Source: JABAYQ01 sp018608925
GTDB lineage: Bacteria; Bacteroidota; Bacteroidia; Flavobacteriales; UBA7312
NCBI GenBank assembly: GCA_037625715.1
Contig: JASJHQ010000061.1
Location: 1-17,483, forward strand
DNA: 17,483 nucleotides
Reading direction: 5' to 3'
A program made the position numbers and the translations under genes. Under the pieces are notes generated by a model that searched no databases, had not been told where the DNA came from, and worked only from the letters and a program-made list of their open reading frames with translations. Positions 14,518-17,483 of this stretch are shown in pieces (positions within the stretch are counted from its first letter, which is position 1; the number at the start of each line of letters is the position of its first letter).

Positions 14518-14542
14518 GATTAAAAGTTTTGTTTCAGATTTT

Positions 14543-16009
14543 TTATTTTTCTGATTCTATATATAATAGTTCTGAAAGCTGATCTACCCCAATATTTCCT
14601 TTAATAGCATTAACCAATATTTTTTTGTTTTTATCTAGCAGGTAAACTTTAGGCGTTCCTGAGATATCGTATTTTTCTTTTAACTCTGGCAAAGAAGTAA
14701 CCAAGGGATCAACAGCTTTGTTGTATACGCCTTCTTTTATGGTTTTTAACTCGGCAACATTTATCCAGCTTCCGATGTCATAAGTTTTTATAAACTCTAA
14801 CCATTTCTCTTTGTCTAGCTCTACCGAAACACAATAAACACCAACATCAATACCGTCTTTTTTCCAGTCGTTTTGCTTTTGCTTAATCACAGGGAGTTCT
14901 TTTTTACAGTGGCCACAATCGGGATCATAAAAAATTAACAAAGTGAATTCGTTGTCCATTTCGTGGAGAACTTGAAGCACATCATTGGTGTCTCTTAAAC
15001 TAAGCTCGGGAGCAATATTGCCAATCAATAAAGGCTCAATAGTTTCTGCCCTATTAGTAATATTGAAAATTTGTGCTTCGTCTAGCCAATCTACATCTGA
15101 TTTAAAGTACTTGTTTACAATATGAACGAATACTTTTTCTAAGCCCATTACTTTAGATCGTTCGTAAGTGGAAGCCAGGTAGGAGAGAGTATATTGAAAT
15201 ACTTCTGAGTTGGCTCTTGATTGTTCTATTAAATAGTCACAAGAAACAATTATAGAATCAGCTTGTTTAAAAGTTAGCTTTTCTAAGTAAGTAGATAGTT
15301 TGTTGTGAAAAATAGGAGTTCTTAAAAGTCGTTCGTCTGAAAAATCGAAATTATCAAAAAAGTGAGCCTTGTAATAACGGTATTGAAAAGTACTATCTGA
15401 TCTTCCATTCACTAAAATAGGAGCTTCCGGAATTTCTATTTCTTTACTAGAATTTAAAATGGAGCTAAAAAGAATGTCAGGATTTTCTATTGTAAAATTG
15501 TTTTGGAAATCGATCAATACTTTTGTAGTCGCATCAATGTTTGATTCAATAGATTTTTTCTCAGAATCAGATGCAGATTCTTTTTGGGCTTTTAGTTCGT
15601 TTAACTTCTTTTGCTGAACCCCAAGATGCTGCATATATCCGTAAAATTTTTGATTTTCTTTAGAATCGCTAAATTCCATAGATGCAATTAGATCTTCTTT
15701 GTTAGCTTTAAACGAAAATTCGTTTTCAGTAACTACCATCTCCATATAACTTCCTTCAGGGAAAACGACCATGTACATTCCGTGCAATAATTGATCCTCG
15801 CCTTTAAACATAAAGTTTCCTTGAGAGTCTATATCTGCAGTATCTTTAGCAAATTGCTTGTCACCAAAGTAGTAAGCTAGCATGCATGTAGTGTCTTTTA
15901 CTCCTTGAATATTACCTTTAAACTCATAATAATCTGTCTTTCTGGTTTGAGCAAAAGTTAGATTAGCAAGGAAAAGTAAGAAGCATATTATAAATGATGT
16001 TTTTTTCAT
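14543..16009 (-). CDS. periplasmic thioredoxin-fold protein (DUF4369-like N-domain, TlpA-like C-domain)
   Basis: This 488-residue exported protein has a signal peptide (MKKTSFIICFLLFLANLTFA, cleavage at about residue 20). A beta-rich domain at about 25-105 (YYEFKGNIQGVKDTTCMLAYY, GNFMFKGEDQLLHGMYMVVFP) matches the DUF4369 pattern. A charged helical region (about 115-170) and a further helical middle domain follow. From about 330 comes a TlpA/ResA-like thioredoxin domain: IAPELSLRD, LLIFYDPDCGHCKKELPVI with the redox pair C365/C368 (CGHC), and the cis-proline P453 in ISGTPKVYLLDK. Such proteins are abundant in Bacteroidota and probably reduce or isomerise periplasmic disulphides, but the partner is not known. 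It lies 46 bases downstream of the EamA gene and ends at the shared terminator. Confidence 0.9.
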   Translation of the reverse strand: MKKTSFIICFLLFLANLTFAQTRKTDYYEFKGNIQGVKDTTCMLAYYFGDKQFAKDTADIDSQGNFMFKGEDQLLHGMYMVVFPEGSYMEMVVTENEFSFKANKEDLIASMEFSDSKENQKFYGYMQHLGVQQKKLNELKAQKESASDSEKKSIESNIDATTKVLIDFQNNFTIENPDILFSSILNSSKEIEIPEAPILVNGRSDSTFQYRYYKAHFFDNFDFSDERLLRTPIFHNKLSTYLEKLTFKQADSIIVSCDYLIEQSRANSEVFQYTLSYLASTYERSKVMGLEKVFVHIVNKYFKSDVDWLDEAQIFNITNRAETIEPLLIGNIAPELSLRDTNDVLQVLHEMDNEFTLLIFYDPDCGHCKKELPVIKQKQNDWKKDGIDVGVYCVSVELDKEKWLEFIKTYDIGSWINVAELKTIKEGVYNKAVDPLVTSLPELKEKYDISGTPKVYLLDKNKKILVNAIKGNIGVDQLSELLYIESEK

Positions 16010-16055
16010 ATGTCAAATTGTATATAACAAAGGGTTAACGTAAAAAATGAAAGTA

Positions 16056-16943
16056 TTATTTTTTATTTGCTTTAGTTTTTAAATATCCATCCAAAAATAC
16101 TGCAAAAATAATAATAGAGCCTCCAAAATAAAACGAATTATTCATGCTTTCTGTCCCATCACTAAAAATGACTAAAGCAAGTAATATGCTATACAAAGGC
16201 TCTAGATTAACAGCCATTATTACTGAAAAAGGAGAAAGGTATTTCATTACCTCTACACTTATTACGAAAGCAAAGGCAGTACAAATGCCACCTAGAATTA
16301 ATAGGTATACAAAATCATTTACGGTCAGGCTCATAGAAGAAATAGTAAAGGAGTCGTTATATAGCATGTAAGCGCTTAAAACAAAAACACCACCAAGCAT
16401 TTCAATTAAAGTGATGTTAGAAGACTTTACTCTATCAACAAATAGAGAGTTAAGAATAGTAAAAAGAGTAGCTAAGAAGGCGGCTATCACCCCAAAAACA
16501 TACCCTTTAATATAAGTTGTGTCTGCATTTATAGCGTACCAAAGTCCTATTATAACCAAAACACTAAGGGTAATTTCTTTCCAACTAATTTTTCTTTTAA
16601 AAAACAATGGCTCTAAAAGTGCAGAGAATAAGGAGGATGTCGCCATACAAACAACCGCAACAGAGACATTAGAGACCTTAATACTTTCAAAGAAAAACAA
16701 CCAATGAGCTGCAACAACTACACCAATTCCTAGAATTTTAAAGAAATCAATTTTCGAAACTTCTTTTATATTTCTTTTAAGTACTGCAAAAACTACTAAT
16801 ATTAAAAACGCAAATAGCATTCTATACCATACCAAAACAGACGATTCTAATTCGATAAGCTTACCTAGTATACCAGTGAAGCCTAAAATCACAACTATTA
16901 AATGCATAATTAATAGGCTATATTTCTCAGAAAATTTCGTCAT
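16056..16943 (-). CDS. EamA/DMT-family transporter
   Basis: This 295-residue integral membrane protein has about ten hydrophobic helices in two homologous halves, typical of the drug/metabolite transporter superfamily. Family features are FTGILGKLIELESSVLVWYRMLFAF near the start, VSVAVVCMATSSLFSALLEPLFFK at the end of the first half, and PFSVIMAVNLEPLYSILLALVIFSDG in the second half, where the family has its 'LEP' motif. Substrates range from nucleosides and amino acids to small metabolites and cannot be told here. I chose ATG 16943 (MTKFSEKYS); an upstream in-frame TTG at 16973 would add ten residues without a clear benefit. It is divergent from yaaA, with 63 bases between start codons. Confidence 0.9.
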   Translation of the reverse strand: MTKFSEKYSLLIMHLIVVILGFTGILGKLIELESSVLVWYRMLFAFLILVVFAVLKRNIKEVSKIDFFKILGIGVVVAAHWLFFFESIKVSNVSVAVVCMATSSLFSALLEPLFFKRKISWKEITLSVLVIIGLWYAINADTTYIKGYVFGVIAAFLATLFTILNSLFVDRVKSSNITLIEMLGGVFVLSAYMLYNDSFTISSMSLTVNDFVYLLILGGICTAFAFVISVEVMKYLSPFSVIMAVNLEPLYSILLALVIFSDGTESMNNSFYFGGSIIIFAVFLDGYLKTKANKK

Positions 16944-17006
16944 TTTTGTAAGATTAAATAAAGCGCAAAACAATAGTATTGCAAGCTAATAAACAAGTAT
17001 AAAATT

Positions 17007-17483
17007 ATGTTGACCATTATTTCTCCAGCTAAGTCTTTAAATTTTGATGATTTGAATAAAGAAGTTAAAAGCTCTGTGCCCAATTATTTAAATCAAAGTC
17101 AGGAAATAATATCCATTATTAAACAACTAGAAAATAAAGAATTGATGGATTTGATGTCAATTAGTCAAGATTTAGCTCAACTTAATTACGATAGATTTCA
17201 AAATTGGTCTCTTCCTTTTAATACAGATAACTCAAAGCAGGCAATCTTTTAACGGAGGTGTTTATCAGGGTTTAGATATAAACACATTTAATAATGAAGA
17301 TTTAGGCTATTGTCAGAATCATCTAAGGATATTGTCTGGTTTATATGGTTTGCTAAAACCACTAGATCTTATTCAGGCATACAGACTTGAAATGGGAACA
17401 AAACTTTCTATTAACGGCACAAAAAACTTATACGATTTCTGGAAAGAAACTATTACAAATTCTATAAATCAGGAAATTAAAGA
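17007..17483 (+). pseudogene. yaaA: yaaA (DUF328, peroxide-stress protein), frameshifted and cut by the window end
   Basis: The first frame starts MLTIISPAKSLNFDD and runs to QAIF, where a TAA at 17250-17252 stops it after 81 residues. The next frame, from 17251, continues the same family without a stop to the window end: NGGVYQGLDINTF, QNHLRILSGLYGLLKPLDL and YRLEMGTKL, then LYDFWKETI. E. coli YaaA reads ARQAILAFKGDVYTGL across this point. The expected residues AF are therefore missing, and a deficit of 5 bases (or 2) would restore the frame. YaaA limits iron-driven damage during peroxide stress in E. coli. The break could be a real mutation or a sequence error. A weak TAGTATTG at 16974-16981 might be the -7 element. 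Confidence 0.82.

Noticed and set aside
16944..16973. TTG start at 16973 for the EamA transporter
   Set aside because: The ten extra residues lie before a good ATG and do not resemble the family N-terminus, so ATG 16943 is preferred.
1..17483. CRISPR arrays, tRNA or rRNA genes, insertion sequences, prophage or defence islands
   Set aside because: I saw no regularly spaced repeats, no RNA gene signatures, no transposase or integrase, and no long inverted repeats. Coding density and composition look uniform.

Overview
The window is an AT-rich (roughly two-thirds A+T by eye), almost fully coding stretch of a Bacteroidota chromosome, most likely order Flavobacteriales. The evidence is the gene set (Bacteroidota-type LptD, the OstA-like protein, a DUF2279 protein, a DUF4369/TlpA-like thioredoxin, and a small conserved family often mislabelled 'ABC transporter ATPase'), the lack of Shine-Dalgarno sequences, and several matches to the Bacteroidota promoter -7 element TAnnTTTG. 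I see no RNA gene, insertion sequence, prophage, CRISPR array or other mobile element. No stretch longer than 300 bases lacks a gene.

Layout. (1) Positions 1-1098, minus strand: the N-terminal part of LptD, cut by the window edge. (2) Positions 1153-6261, plus strand: a tightly packed operon of a periplasmic amidase, an MCE/MlaD-like lipid-transport protein, a membrane two-[4Fe-4S] protein, a small HAD-type phosphatase, a CCG-domain Fe-S protein, and a small conserved protein of unknown function. The first five junctions overlap or are only a few bases apart. (3) Positions 6265-13028, minus strand, transcribed right to left: fumarylacetoacetase, bifunctional RelA/SpoT, a Fur-family regulator, adenylosuccinate synthetase (purA), and a secreted OstA-like protein. 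It meets the first operon tail-to-tail with only 3 bases between. (4) Positions 13103-14489, plus strand: a DUF2279 envelope protein overlapping an Smr-domain protein, ending in a strong bidirectional hairpin terminator. (5) Positions 14543-16943, minus strand: a periplasmic thioredoxin-fold protein and an EamA-family transporter. (6) Position 17007 to the window end, plus strand: yaaA, broken by a frameshift.

How the genes work together. Three themes recur. The first is the cell envelope: LptD, the OstA-like protein, the amidase and the MCE protein act in lipopolysaccharide export, peptidoglycan turnover and lipid traffic. The second is an electron-transfer module of a membrane ferredoxin-like protein plus an HdrB/GlpC-like CCG protein, with an unexplained HAD phosphatase between them. 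The third is stress and nucleotide control: (p)ppGpp enzyme, Fur-family regulator and PurA in one transcription unit. PurA is a known (p)ppGpp target in other bacteria.

I found no convincing new multi-gene defence or mobile system. The points most worth a second look are the yaaA frameshift (apparently a 5-base loss), the HAD gene embedded in the Fe-S pair, the C-S-G variant of the first CCG motif, the uncharacterised protein at 5794-6261, and the back-to-back promoters between fumarylacetoacetase and the DUF2279 gene with a nearly leaderless start.
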